Assembly (NCBI GenBank): GCA_016756855.1
Contig: JAESPD010000012.1
Location: 1-64,000, forward strand
Direction: 5' to 3'
DNA: 64,000 nucleotides
Origin: a gamma proteobacterium endosymbiont of Lamellibrachia anaximandri
Lineage (GTDB): Bacteria > Pseudomonadota > Gammaproteobacteria > Chromatiales > Chromatiaceae
Position 1 is the stretch's first letter, and each line of letters opens with the position of its first letter. Positions 27,928-37,607 of this stretch are shown piece by piece. Under the pieces are notes generated by a model. The model was not told where the DNA came from. It made no database searches and worked only from the letters and a program-made list of their open reading frames with translations. The translations under genes were made by a program, and so were the position numbers.

Positions 27928-29085
27928 ATGGACATCAATAAGATGAAGAAAGAGATGCTGCGTTTGCCCACAATTTTTCTTACTGCAGTTGTGCTGATCT
28001 CTCTGTCAGGCTGTGCGCAGAAGGAAGCCCCTCCGGCAGAGGCAACCGCCCGGCCGGTCAAGTCAATGTTAGTGGCAGCACCGGCGCAGGGGGGGGTGCG
28101 AAACTTTCCCGGGCGGATCGATGCGGAACACAAGGCGGAACTCTCGTTCCGGGTACCCGGCAAAGTAATTAAGCTGGAAGTCGCAGAGGGTGAGCGGGTC
28201 AAGAAGGGGCAACTACTGGCGAAACTCGATGCCAAGGACTATCAAGTGGTCGTGAAGGATCGCCAGGCGACTTACGACAATACGAAAAAAGATTTTGATC
28301 GTGCCAAGGGATTGGTGGAGAAGGGACATATCTCCCGGCGTGACTACGACAAGATTGAAGCCTCATTCAAAAGCGCCTCCGCCGCGCTGGAAAAAGCCCG
28401 ACTTGATCTGCGCTACACGCAGTTGAAGGCACCCTTTGATGGCAGCGTCGCCAGACGTTATATACAGCAGTTTGAGGAGGTGCAGGCCAAACAGACAGTC
28501 TTTTCCCTGATGGATAATACTCAACTGGAGGTCAAGTTCGACGTGCCGGAAAACCTTATCTTGCGACTTACTCCTGCCAAAACAGATGCAGAGAAGGGTG
28601 GCAAGGTATCTGTCTGGGCCGCTTTCGATACGGTGCCGGATAGACGCTTCGATCTGGTATTTAAGGAAATTGCTACCAAGGCGGATGCAAAAACCCAGAC
28701 TTTTCAGGTGACCTATACCATGCCGGCACCGACCGAACTGGTCGTATTGCCGGGCATGACCGCCAACGTCACTGCAGATCTCACCAAGGCGCTGGAAGAG
28801 AAAGTGGTCTATTTTGTTCCCGTCAACGCGGTTTCCGCTAATGGCAAGCTCGACTCCCGAATCTGGGTTGTGGATGAGGCCTCGATGACGGTAGCAGCGC
28901 GGAAGGTATCGCTGGGACGTATGAAGGGTGCCTCGATCGAAGTGACGGAAGGCATAGAACCGGGGATGCGGATTGTCACAGCCGGTTCCGCCTATCTTGC
29001 CGAAAACATGAAAGTGACGCTGATGAAACAGACCGAGCAGGCTGAGCCCAGGGGGGAGGATATTCCCGTCATGGACAAACAGTAG
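27928..29085 (+). CDS. RND efflux periplasmic adaptor subunit (lipoprotein, HlyD/AcrA type)
   Basis: Membrane-fusion protein of a tripartite efflux pump, anchored by lipid through the lipobox LSGC (after a signal of about 28 residues). The barrel-sandwich lipoyl segment includes FPGRIDAEHKAELSFRVPGK and the following hairpin is rich in coiled coil. The beta-barrel and membrane-proximal domains follow to residue 385. The RND permease gene starts 32 bases downstream, and no outer-membrane channel gene is adjacent. An in-frame ATG at 27943 is an alternative start. Confidence 0.94.
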   Translation: MDINKMKKEMLRLPTIFLTAVVLISLSGCAQKEAPPAEATARPVKSMLVAAPAQGGVRNFPGRIDAEHKAELSFRVPGKVIKLEVAEGERVKKGQLLAKLDAKDYQVVVKDRQATYDNTKKDFDRAKGLVEKGHISRRDYDKIEASFKSASAALEKARLDLRYTQLKAPFDGSVARRYIQQFEEVQAKQTVFSLMDNTQLEVKFDVPENLILRLTPAKTDAEKGGKVSVWAAFDTVPDRRFDLVFKEIATKADAKTQTFQVTYTMPAPTELVVLPGMTANVTADLTKALEEKVVYFVPVNAVSANGKLDSRIWVVDEASMTVAARKVSLGRMKGASIEVTEGIEPGMRIVTAGSAYLAENMKVTLMKQTEQAEPRGEDIPVMDKQ

Positions 29086-29117
29086 CAGCGGCCCGACTGA
29101 CTGACAGGAATCAGCTA

Positions 29118-32100
29118 ATGAACATCGGTGAATATTCGATAGAGAAGAAAGTCGTCTCCTGGCTGCTGGTCATCATTATGGTGGCGGGTGGATTCTACGG
29201 CTTCGAGAAGATGGGCAAACTGGAAGATCCCAACTTCACCATCAAACAGGCCAAGATCATCACCTTCTATCCCGGCGCCACCGCCCAGGAGGTGCAGGAT
29301 GAGGTGACCTACCATATAGAAGAGGCACTTCAGCTGATGGGGCAGCTGAAGCGCATCAGGATGTCTATTGCGCGCCCTGGCATGTCTGATCTCAATGTCG
29401 AGTTCAAGGACGAGTATAAGGCGAAGGATTTTCCCGACATCTACGATGAGCTGCGGCGCAAGATCGCCGACATGAAACACAAACTTCCGCCGGGGGTCCA
29501 GGGTCCGATCATCATCGATGATTTCGGTGATGTCTATGGTATCTATCTTGCCCTGCAGGGAGAGGGTTATACCTATCGCGATCTCAAGGACGTGGCGGAT
29601 GATCTCAAGAAACAGCTGGTGCTGGTGGATGGGGTCAAGAAGATCGTCATCGGCGGTGAGCAGCCGGAAGTGGTCTATGTGGAGATCTCCCGCACCCGTA
29701 TGGGTGAGCTGGGTATCTCCCTGGAACAGATCGGCAATGTCCTGCAGTCCCAGAATGTGGTCGAGGATGCGGGCAAGGTGCGGGTAGGTCCCGACTATAT
29801 CCGCATTCATCCGACAGGCGAGTTTGACTCAGTGCAGGCGATCGGCGATCTGCTCATCAGCTCGGAAAACAGGAAACTGATCTATCTGAAGGATATCGCC
29901 TCTATACATCGTGCCTACGAGGAGGTCCCCGGTAAACTGATCTATTTCAATGGAAAGCCTGCACTCACAATGGGTATATCCATGCGTGGTGGCGAAAATG
30001 TCGTTGCGGTGGGTGAGACGTTGGTGCAACGGTTCCATGAGCTGCAATCGATTATTCCTGTCGGTATGGATCTGAATATTATTTATGATCAGCCCACCGA
30101 AGTTAACAATTCCGTTAACGGTTTTATCGTCAGTGTGGGCCAGGCAATCGGCATAGTGATTGCAGTCCTGCTGCTTTTCATGGGGTTGACCTCGGGGTTG
30201 ATAATTGGGGCAGTGCTTCTGATCACCGTAGCAGGCACGCTGCTTGTGATGGAGTTGTACGGTATCGAACTGCAGAGAATCTCGCTCGGTGCACTGGTTA
30301 TCGCGCTGGGTATGCTGGTGGATAACGCTATTGTGGTGGCGGAGGGCATGCTGGTCCGTATCCAGTCGGGTATGCCGGCAACCCAGGCGGCAAAAGAGGC
30401 GGTGGGAAAGACCATCTGGGCGCTGCTGGGCGGTACCATTATCGGTATCCTCGCGTTTTCTGCGATAGGTCTCTCCAGCGATAATACCGGTGAGTTTGCC
30501 AGCTCACTCTTCTATGTGATCCTGATCTCCCTGACGCTCTCCTGGGTGACGGCAATCAGTACGACGCCGCTCTTGTGTGCGCTCTTCATGCGTCCGAAAA
30601 AAGGTGGGGATGGCGCTGCAGACAATCCCTATGATAAAGGCTTCTTCAAACTCTTCAGAACCCTTCTGAAAGCAGTCATCAAGGCGCGCTGGCTGGCGGT
30701 TATTGTCGTGATTAGCCTATTTGTGAGCGCAGTGCTGGGATTCGGTTATATCAAAAACGCCTTTTTCCCCAGCGCCAATACACCGATGTTTTTCGTCGAT
30801 GTCTGGGAACCCGAGGGAACCGATATACGGGAGACTCGTGATGATGCTCTGAAGATTGCTGAATTTCTTCGCAGTCAGGCGGGTGTGGTCAAGACAACCA
30901 CGCTGGTGGGCGGGGGGGATGCCCGGTTTGCGTTGACATACGAACCCAAAGAGGCAAGTCCGGCCTACGCGCAGATCATCGTGCAGACAGAAGAACTGGA
31001 ACAGATCTCCCGCGTCTGGCCGGACGTCGAAGCCTATATGCGCGATAATTTTCCTCAGCTCGATCCCATTATAAAACCTTTCCGTATCGGTCCAGGCCGC
31101 GACGGCAAGATCGAGGCGCGTTTCCACGGACCGGATGCAGCAGTCCTGCGTGACCTGGCCGAACAGGCAAAGGCGATCATGCGGCAGGATGCAGAGGCCA
31201 AAGAGATCAACGACGATTGGCGCCAGCCGGTGGAACTCATCCGTCCGCTCTTCAATGAAAAGGTGGGGCGACAGTTGGGTATCACTCGCCATGATCTTGC
31301 TATCGCACTGAAGTCTGCGTTTGAAGGCAAAAACGTGGGTGTCTATCGGGATGGTATCCGGATGTTGCCGATCAAGCTTCGACCACCGGTCGATGAGCGT
31401 GCGGACGTGGCCAATATTCAGGATATCCAGGTTTGGAGTCCTGCGTTACAGAAGGCGGTGCCTGTGGCACAGGTTGTGAGTGGTTTCGAGACGGTTTTCG
31501 AGAACACAGTGATCCGAGGGCGCAACCGGATTCAGACCATCATTGCGGCCTGTAATCCCACCGGTGAACTGGCGACGCCGCTGTTCAACCGTCTGCGGAC
31601 AAAGATCGAAGCAGTTGAATTACCGCCGGGTTATGAGCTCTCCTGGGGCGGCGAATATGAAGACTCCAGCAATGCCCAGGCAGGACTCTCCAAAGTGCTG
31701 CCGACGGGTTTTATTATGATGATCCTGGTCAGTATCCTACTGTTTGCCAAGGTGCGTCAGCCGCTGATCATCTGGTTGACCGTGCCACTGGCCATTGTCG
31801 GCATCACAGCCGGATTGCTTGGCTTCGACGGTGCCTTTGACTTTATGTCTCTGCTCGGCGCATTGAGTCTCATCGGTCTGCTGATCAAAAATGCCATAGT
31901 TTTGATCGATGAGATCGACCAGCAGATCGATGATGGCAAAGAGCATTTGGCGGCAATTCTGGACGCCACGGTCAGTCGGTTGCGTCCGGTATTGATGGCA
32001 GCCGCCACCACCATTCTGGGGTTGATCCCTCTGCTCTCTGATGTCTTCTTCGTCAACATGTCGATCACCATCATGGCGGGACTGGGTTTTGCGACGCTGC

Positions 32101-32168
32101 TGACGCTGCTCTTTGTCCCGGTTCTGTACGCAGTTTTCTTCCGGGTGCCTTATTCCAAGGATGCCTGA
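29118..32168 (+). CDS. RND efflux permease (AcrB/MexF-like)
   Basis: The 1016-residue proton-driven inner-membrane pump has the RND plan: one helix, a large periplasmic loop, six helices, a second loop and six helices. The helix-4 relay motif reads GMLVDNAIVVAEG with Asp402 followed by Asn, where AcrB has two aspartates. The helix-10 segment LIKNAIVLIDEID retains a lysine. Substrate range is not deducible. It forms an operon with the upstream adaptor gene. The stop codon is unusual in lying inside a REP-like palindrome (32163-32188). Confidence 0.95.
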   Translation: MNIGEYSIEKKVVSWLLVIIMVAGGFYGFEKMGKLEDPNFTIKQAKIITFYPGATAQEVQDEVTYHIEEALQLMGQLKRIRMSIARPGMSDLNVEFKDEYKAKDFPDIYDELRRKIADMKHKLPPGVQGPIIIDDFGDVYGIYLALQGEGYTYRDLKDVADDLKKQLVLVDGVKKIVIGGEQPEVVYVEISRTRMGELGISLEQIGNVLQSQNVVEDAGKVRVGPDYIRIHPTGEFDSVQAIGDLLISSENRKLIYLKDIASIHRAYEEVPGKLIYFNGKPALTMGISMRGGENVVAVGETLVQRFHELQSIIPVGMDLNIIYDQPTEVNNSVNGFIVSVGQAIGIVIAVLLLFMGLTSGLIIGAVLLITVAGTLLVMELYGIELQRISLGALVIALGMLVDNAIVVAEGMLVRIQSGMPATQAAKEAVGKTIWALLGGTIIGILAFSAIGLSSDNTGEFASSLFYVILISLTLSWVTAISTTPLLCALFMRPKKGGDGAADNPYDKGFFKLFRTLLKAVIKARWLAVIVVISLFVSAVLGFGYIKNAFFPSANTPMFFVDVWEPEGTDIRETRDDALKIAEFLRSQAGVVKTTTLVGGGDARFALTYEPKEASPAYAQIIVQTEELEQISRVWPDVEAYMRDNFPQLDPIIKPFRIGPGRDGKIEARFHGPDAAVLRDLAEQAKAIMRQDAEAKEINDDWRQPVELIRPLFNEKVGRQLGITRHDLAIALKSAFEGKNVGVYRDGIRMLPIKLRPPVDERADVANIQDIQVWSPALQKAVPVAQVVSGFETVFENTVIRGRNRIQTIIAACNPTGELATPLFNRLRTKIEAVELPPGYELSWGGEYEDSSNAQAGLSKVLPTGFIMMILVSILLFAKVRQPLIIWLTVPLAIVGITAGLLGFDGAFDFMSLLGALSLIGLLIKNAIVLIDEIDQQIDDGKEHLAAILDATVSRLRPVLMAAATTILGLIPLLSDVFFVNMSITIMAGLGFATLLTLLFVPVLYAVFFRVPYSKDA

Positions 32169-32188
32169 TCCGCTGTGCTTGATCAGGC
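32163..32188 (-). repeat. REP-like palindrome overlapping the RND permease stop codon
   Basis: The perfect 8-bp stem GCCTGATC/GATCAGGC with loop CGCTGTGCTT is identical in stem and loop to the copy at 18727. The TGA at 32166-32168 inside its left arm is the stop of the RND permease, so the last codons of the gene come from the element. Confidence 0.85.
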
Positions 32189-32237
32189 CTGCGAATCCAA
32201 CATGCCATGGGTGTTGATCGGCAGTAACAATTGCCTT

Positions 32238-32261
32238 GCCAACAGCATGGTATCTGTTGGC
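32238..32261. promoter_or_regulatory. Perfect inverted repeat upstream of the DsrC-like gene
   Basis: GCCAACAG/CTGTTGGC (8 bp each, loop CATGGTAT) lies about 60-80 bases before the gene, ahead of a TATACT -10-like hexamer at 32283-32288. The repeat would overlap the -35 region, where a regulator could bind. It has no T-run, so it is not a terminator. Confidence 0.4.
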
Positions 32262-32319
32262 TGTCAGGGGCAGACACTGATCTATACTTCCTCTCATAAC
32301 ACCAAAGGAGGAGATGAGC

Positions 32320-32685
32320 ATGTCGGATATACTGCAGCATATACGTAGCCCTGCCTCGAATCAGAATGACCCGGATGGCAACCTGCTGGACTTGGCTCCC
32401 TGGTCAGAAGATGCGGCAGTTGCAAGAGCCCAGGAGCTGGGTATCGAGTTGAGTAATGATCATTGGGACGTTGTCCTCTTCGTACGTGATTACTATCGCG
32501 GACGAGGGGAGAAGGCCAAGGCGCGGGAGATCACAAAGGCGTTGGTGGAGGAGTTTGCCGAAGATGGTGGGAAAAAATGGCTCTATCAACTGTTTCCCGG
32601 TGGCCCGGTCAACCAGGCCAGCCACATAGCCGGTATACAGGTGCCTGGTGGTGTAAACGATCCATCCTTTGGCAGTACCCATTAG
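32320..32685 (+). CDS. DsrC/TusE-family protein lacking both C-terminal cysteines (RspA-like)
   Basis: DsrC and TusE carry persulfide sulfur on conserved cysteines of a mobile C-terminal arm. This 121-residue homologue keeps the fold signature (HWDVVLFVRDYYRG, KKWLYQLFPGGPVNQA) and the arm, but both cysteine positions are replaced. Ser101 replaces the first in QASHIAG, and Val112 replaces the last, at exactly the same 11-residue spacing. It therefore cannot relay sulfur in the DsrC manner and fits the cysteine-less RspA group proposed to be regulatory. The second ATG (32320) is chosen: AAGGAGG lies eight bases before it, only two bases before the first ATG. Confidence 0.88.
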   Translation: MSDILQHIRSPASNQNDPDGNLLDLAPWSEDAAVARAQELGIELSNDHWDVVLFVRDYYRGRGEKAKAREITKALVEEFAEDGGKKWLYQLFPGGPVNQASHIAGIQVPGGVNDPSFGSTH

Positions 32686-32689
32686 GCCA

Positions 32690-33064
32690 TCAGAAAACGC
32701 GGGTTCTCAGCATTACCAGGGTACAGCCCTCCAGCCACTCGATGCCTGCCTTGTCCAGGCGTGACATGAGTGCTTGGGATTCGGTGCCCGGATTGAAGAT
32801 CACCCTGCCGGGTGCTGCATTGACGATCTCATCGAACAAGGGTGCCAGGCGCTGTGGCCCGACATAGAGGGTCAGGGTGTCGATGGTTTTTGAGATCTTC
32901 CCTAATGATGGAAATACCTGCAGGCCTTCGACGCTCTCCAGTTTCGGGTGTACAGGCGTGACTTCATAGCCGAGTTCATTCAGCAGTTTAATTGCCTGAT
33001 TGGCGTAACGGTGCGGTTTGGCGCTGGCGCCAAGCACCGCGACATGGTGTTCTGACGGTTTCAT
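32690..33064 (-). CDS. CoA-binding domain protein (YccU-like)
   Basis: A 124-residue single-domain Rossmann-fold protein of the CoA-binding family. The N-terminus has the nucleotide-binding pattern [17 protein letters not shown], followed by GYEVTPVHP and VIFNPGTES. Such small proteins are related to the N-terminal domain of succinyl-CoA synthetase alpha, but their role is not established. Its ATG overlaps the valS stop by four bases, so it is probably co-translated with valS. It is convergent with the DsrC-like gene with only four bases between the stops. Confidence 0.9.
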   Translation of the reverse strand: MKPSEHHVAVLGASAKPHRYANQAIKLLNELGYEVTPVHPKLESVEGLQVFPSLGKISKTIDTLTLYVGPQRLAPLFDEIVNAAPGRVIFNPGTESQALMSRLDKAGIEWLEGCTLVMLRTRVF

Positions 33065-35934
33065 AGCGCCTGAATCTTTTCTGCCTGCGCCTGCAAATCC
33101 TCAAGCGCCTTGCGGGCGACCTCCATCTTGTCCTTCTCTTTCTGCACTACGGCTGCCGGTGCCTTGTCTACAAAGTTGGGGTTGGAGAGTTTTTTTCCGG
33201 TGCGTTCCACTTCCCCCAGCAGTTTGCCGATCTCCTTCTCCAGACGTTTGATCTCCGCGTCTTTGTCGATCAGACCGGCAAGAGGGATCAGCACTTTCAT
33301 CTTGCCCACCAGTGCAGTGGCGCACTCCGGCCCCGCCTCTCCCGCAGGCAGGACTTCCACCGACTCTGTGCGGGCAAGGAAATCGAGGTAGCGGCGGTTG
33401 GTGACGAGCCAATCCTGGTCCTGTTTCGTGGCATTCGCCAACAACACGGGAACCGGCTTGCCGGGTGAGATGTTCATCTCGCCCTTGATCTTGCGTATGC
33501 CGAGAATGAACTGCATTGTCCACTCCATCTCGGCGACTGCACGCTCGTCGATCAGCGATCGATCCGCTACCGGATAGCCCTGCAACATGATGGTGTCACC
33601 CTCGGCGTCGGTCATTGGCGCGACCCTCTGCCAGATCTCTTCGGTGATGAAGGGCATGATCGGATGAGTGAGGCGAAGCAGGGTCTCCAGAACCTGAACC
33701 AGGGTGCGACGGGCGCCGCGTTTGGTCGCTTCCAACTTCCTGTCTTCCGCGACACTCGCGCTTCCCTGTGCATCGGCTGCGTCCGAGGAGGCATCGTTCG
33801 TCAATACCGGCTTACAGAGTTCCAGGTACCAGTCGCAGTAGTTGTTCCAGGTGAACTCGTAGATCGCCTGGGCGGCGTGGTCGAAACGGTAGTTGTCGAT
33901 CGATTGGGTTACCGCAGAAATGGTGGACTGGAGTTGGGTGGTGATCCAACGGTCGGCGACTGAAAGTTCGAACTCCGATGAACCTTTGCCGGTATCTTCG
34001 CCTTCGGTGTTCATCAACACGTAGCGAGTGGCGTTCCACAGCTTGTTGCAGAAGTTACGGTAGCCTTCGACCCGGCCCAGATCGAACTTGATGTCGCGGC
34101 CCCGGGAGGCCAGTGCAGCAAAGGTGAAGCGTATGGCGTCAGTGCCGAAACTGGGGATGCCGTCAGGGAAGTCCTTGCGGGTTGCCTGTTCGATCTTTTT
34201 CGCCAGTTGCGGCTGCATCATGCCGCTGGTGCGTTTCTTCACCAGTGGCTCCAGCTCGATGCCGTCGATCAGATCGATGGGGTCGAGCACGTTGCCCTTC
34301 GATTTCGACATCTTGTCGCCGTGGGAGTCGCGCACCAGACCGTGTATGTAGACCTCTTTGAAAGGCACATCGTCCATGAACTTTATGCCCATCATGATCA
34401 TGCGGGCGACCCAGAAGAAGATGATGTCGAACCCGGTGACCAGCACCGAGGTGGGGTAGAAAGCCTTTACCCGCTCGGTATCCTCGGGCCAGCCCAAGGT
34501 GGAGAAGGGCCAGAGGGCTGAGCTGAACCAGGTATCGAGCACATCCTCGTCCTGGCGCAGAGGGTAGTCCGCAGGCAGATCGTGTTTCTCTCTCACTTCA
34601 GCTTCGGAGCGGCCGACATAGACATTGCCGGCATCGTCGTACCAGGCCGGGATCCGGTGGCCCCACCAGATCTGGCGGCTGATGCACCAGTCCTGAATAT
34701 TGCGCATCCACTCAAAATAGGTGTTTTTCCAGTTGTCAGGGACGAATTTGATGTCGCCGTTCTCCACCGCCTCGATGGCAGGTTTCGCCAGTGGAGCCAC
34801 CTTGACGTACCACTGATCGGTGAGAAAGGGTTCGATAACTGCGCCGGAGCGGTCGCCACGGGGCACCATCAGCTTGTGGTCGTCGATCTTCTCCAGTAGT
34901 CCCTGGGCCTTCAGGTCGGTGACGATCTGCTTGCGCGCAGCGTAGCGGTCCATGCCGATGTAGGCTGTCGGGATCAGGTTGTCTTCATCCTCATCGTTGT
35001 CACGGATGGCAGCATCGACGGTGAAGATGTTGATCAGGCCGCCGTGGGGCTCTTCGGAGATGATCTTCTCATCCCGGTGGCGCTGCCAGACCGCATAGTC
35101 GTTGAAGTCGTGGGCCGGGGTAATCTTCACGCAGCCGGTGCCGAATTCGGGATCGACATGCTCTTCGTCAGCGATGATGGGGATCCTGCGGCCTGTCAGC
35201 GGCAGCTCCAGCAGTTCGCCGATCATGTGTTTGTAGCGCTCGTCGCTGGGATTGACCGCCACCGCGCAGTCGCCGAGCAGGGTCTCGGGGCGGGTGGTGG
35301 CGACGAACAGATGGCCCTGGCCGTTGGAGAGAGGATAGCGCATGTGCCACATGTGGCCGTTCTCTTCCTCGGAGAGCACCTCCAGGTCTGAGACGGCGGT
35401 GTGCAGCACCGGGTCCCAGTTGACCAGACGTTTGCCGCGGTAGATCAGACCCTCTTCGTGGAGGCGAACAAAGACCTCTTTTACCGCATCCGAGAGACCA
35501 TCATCCATGGTGAAGCGCTCGTGCTCCCAGTCGAGGGAACTTCCCATGCGCCGCAGTTGGCGGGTGATGGTGTTGCCTGAGTGTTCCTTCCAGTCCCAGA
35601 TTCGTTCGATGAATTTTTCCCGGCCATAGTCGTGACGGGTCTTACCTTCGGCATTGATCAGACGTTCCACCACCATCTGTGTGGCGATGCCCGCATGATC
35701 AGAACCCGCTTGCCAGAGGGTGCGTTCCCCCTTCATGCGGTGGAAACGGGTCAGGGCATCCATGATGGTGTCCTGAAAGGCGTGACCCATGTGTAGTCTG
35801 CCGGTGACATTGGGTGGCGGGATCATGATGCAGTAGACACCATCCCCTTCGTCTTTGGGCGCAAAGTAGCCGCGCTCCTCCCAAGTCTGGTACCAGCGTT
35901 GTTCAATGGCGTGGGGATCGTAAGTCTTGTCCAT
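33061..35934 (-). CDS. valS: Valyl-tRNA synthetase
   Basis: ValS charges tRNA-Val. The 957-residue class I synthetase has the HIGH-type motif in [12 protein letters not shown] near residue 40 and KMSKS in [13 protein letters not shown] near 549. The editing domain lies between them. A C-terminal coiled-coil arm (about 890-957) is intact. Length and start ([15 protein letters not shown]) agree with gammaproteobacterial ValS. The CoA-binding gene follows with a four-base overlap. Confidence 0.98.
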   Translation of the reverse strand: MDKTYDPHAIEQRWYQTWEERGYFAPKDEGDGVYCIMIPPPNVTGRLHMGHAFQDTIMDALTRFHRMKGERTLWQAGSDHAGIATQMVVERLINAEGKTRHDYGREKFIERIWDWKEHSGNTITRQLRRMGSSLDWEHERFTMDDGLSDAVKEVFVRLHEEGLIYRGKRLVNWDPVLHTAVSDLEVLSEEENGHMWHMRYPLSNGQGHLFVATTRPETLLGDCAVAVNPSDERYKHMIGELLELPLTGRRIPIIADEEHVDPEFGTGCVKITPAHDFNDYAVWQRHRDEKIISEEPHGGLINIFTVDAAIRDNDEDEDNLIPTAYIGMDRYAARKQIVTDLKAQGLLEKIDDHKLMVPRGDRSGAVIEPFLTDQWYVKVAPLAKPAIEAVENGDIKFVPDNWKNTYFEWMRNIQDWCISRQIWWGHRIPAWYDDAGNVYVGRSEAEVREKHDLPADYPLRQDEDVLDTWFSSALWPFSTLGWPEDTERVKAFYPTSVLVTGFDIIFFWVARMIMMGIKFMDDVPFKEVYIHGLVRDSHGDKMSKSKGNVLDPIDLIDGIELEPLVKKRTSGMMQPQLAKKIEQATRKDFPDGIPSFGTDAIRFTFAALASRGRDIKFDLGRVEGYRNFCNKLWNATRYVLMNTEGEDTGKGSSEFELSVADRWITTQLQSTISAVTQSIDNYRFDHAAQAIYEFTWNNYCDWYLELCKPVLTNDASSDAADAQGSASVAEDRKLEATKRGARRTLVQVLETLLRLTHPIMPFITEEIWQRVAPMTDAEGDTIMLQGYPVADRSLIDERAVAEMEWTMQFILGIRKIKGEMNISPGKPVPVLLANATKQDQDWLVTNRRYLDFLARTESVEVLPAGEAGPECATALVGKMKVLIPLAGLIDKDAEIKRLEKEIGKLLGEVERTGKKLSNPNFVDKAPAAVVQKEKDKMEVARKALEDLQAQAEKIQAL

Positions 35935-36157
35935 GGGTTTACGTGAGGGTTGGTCGCAAAAGTTGCCTATTATAACCGGATGGACCGGATAAGGTGGAGG
36001 GCGGTTTTCTTGCCGATTCGGCTCAACCGTGTGGAGAATCTTCCTTCAGTTATCGCTTTCGTGGCCGCCAAACAGGTATGGAACGGCTCGATTTCGGAGA
36101 TAGGTGTGTCGAAATGGGCGTTATCTAATGGAATTAACTGATGTGTATTTGTAAAAA

Positions 36158-37378
36158 ATGGACGCTTCTATAGACATACTTGCGATAGATGACGACAAGA
36201 TAAGCCGTAAAATTATTGGTCGCACTCTTGAAGCGGCAGGTATGGTGCCGAGGTTCGCCGAAAATGGCGAAGAGGGGCTTGCTGAAGCCCAGCGTCATAT
36301 TCCCGATATCGTCCTTCTCGATGTTGAGATGCCCGGCCTCAATGGTTATGAGGTCTGCGATCGTCTGCGCCATACTGAAGTGACCAAAAATGTTCCGGTT
36401 GTCTTCCTCTCCTCCCACAGTTCCCTGCGGGAAAGGATGCTGGGCTATGAAATGGGGGGGGATGACTATCTGGTCAAGCCTTTTGAGCCGGAAAATCTGA
36501 TCGCCCGTATCAGGGTGCTGATCAAATACAGGGATGAGCAACAGGAGTTGCAGGCGCAATACGAGCTGGCGCAGAAAACCGCCTTTATCGCGATGACCGG
36601 GACCAGCGAACTGGGCATGGCTGTGCAGTTTGTGGAGAAGAGTTACGCCTACAAAACCTACGAGGAGCTGGCAGATGGGATTTTTGGAGTCATGGGCCAT
36701 CTGCAACTGGAGTGTTGCCTGATGATCATGGATGAAAACACGCCTCTTTGGTTCTCATCGGAGGGCGGCATCAGTCCGTTGGAAAAGGAACTGATCGAGA
36801 TGGCGGATAAGGAGATGCGTTTTTTTGATTTTGGAGCCAATACCATCGTCAACTACCCCACGCTCAGTCTGTTGGTAAAAAACATGCCCCTCGATGATCC
36901 TGGACGTTATGGGCAAATCAAGGATCTCCTGCCGATAATGCTTTCTGCCGCGAATGCGAAAAACAGCACCATTAGTGTCGAATTGGCCCTGCTGGGGCAG
37001 AGCCGCGATCTGTTGAGAGCCTTTGGCCAGATCCGGGCAAAGCTCTACTACCTTGCCCGGGGTATGCTGGACAAGCAGGAAGAGAGTGGTGGACTGCTGC
37101 GGGAGATGGCGGAGCATATCAACTACGATCTGCTGCGCATGGGTCTGGAGGAAGATCAGGAGGAGTATCTACTCACGCGAATCGATACTGCGATCGATGA
37201 GGCGATGGAACGTATCGACTCAGGTGAGACCATCTACTATACGCTGTCAAATGTGCTGGCGAGCATTAAAGGGGTTATGCAGAACCAGGAGCATATCGTG
37301 GAGGCGTTTGCCACGAGCCAGGCAGTGGATAGTGATGCAGATAAGAAAAGTTATGAAGGGGATATTGAGCTCTTCTAA
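36158..37378 (+). CDS. Response regulator with uncharacterised helical C-terminal region
   Basis: Residues 5-125 are a receiver domain with the acidic pair Asp11-Asp12, the phosphorylation site Asp55 in IVLLDVEMPG, and the conserved lysine in DYLVKPFEP. The remaining 280 residues lack a recognisable DNA-binding, GGDEF, EAL or HD domain. About 165-270 looks like a GAF-type sensory fold and about 290-400 is helical. It may act through protein contacts. No histidine kinase gene is adjacent. It lies 223 bases from divergent valS. Confidence 0.82.
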   Translation: MDASIDILAIDDDKISRKIIGRTLEAAGMVPRFAENGEEGLAEAQRHIPDIVLLDVEMPGLNGYEVCDRLRHTEVTKNVPVVFLSSHSSLRERMLGYEMGGDDYLVKPFEPENLIARIRVLIKYRDEQQELQAQYELAQKTAFIAMTGTSELGMAVQFVEKSYAYKTYEELADGIFGVMGHLQLECCLMIMDENTPLWFSSEGGISPLEKELIEMADKEMRFFDFGANTIVNYPTLSLLVKNMPLDDPGRYGQIKDLLPIMLSAANAKNSTISVELALLGQSRDLLRAFGQIRAKLYYLARGMLDKQEESGGLLREMAEHINYDLLRMGLEEDQEEYLLTRIDTAIDEAMERIDSGETIYYTLSNVLASIKGVMQNQEHIVEAFATSQAVDSDADKKSYEGDIELF

Positions 37379-37607
37379 ACGCTGAAATTCCGCTACAAAA
37401 AACCGCATAAAAATCTACTCTTCATTGCTGAATCCGTCTTCAGTCCCTCTTAAGAATAAAGCGCCATGACCATGACCCTATTATCGGGTCATCCCGCTGT
37501 GTTCCGGGTAAATTCAGTAATGGTTCGGCAACAAAAAAAGGCTATCATATCCGGATGATTCAATTTGGGTGGAGCAGGTTCCGCCTCCCGACAAAGGAAG
37601 GAAGTAA

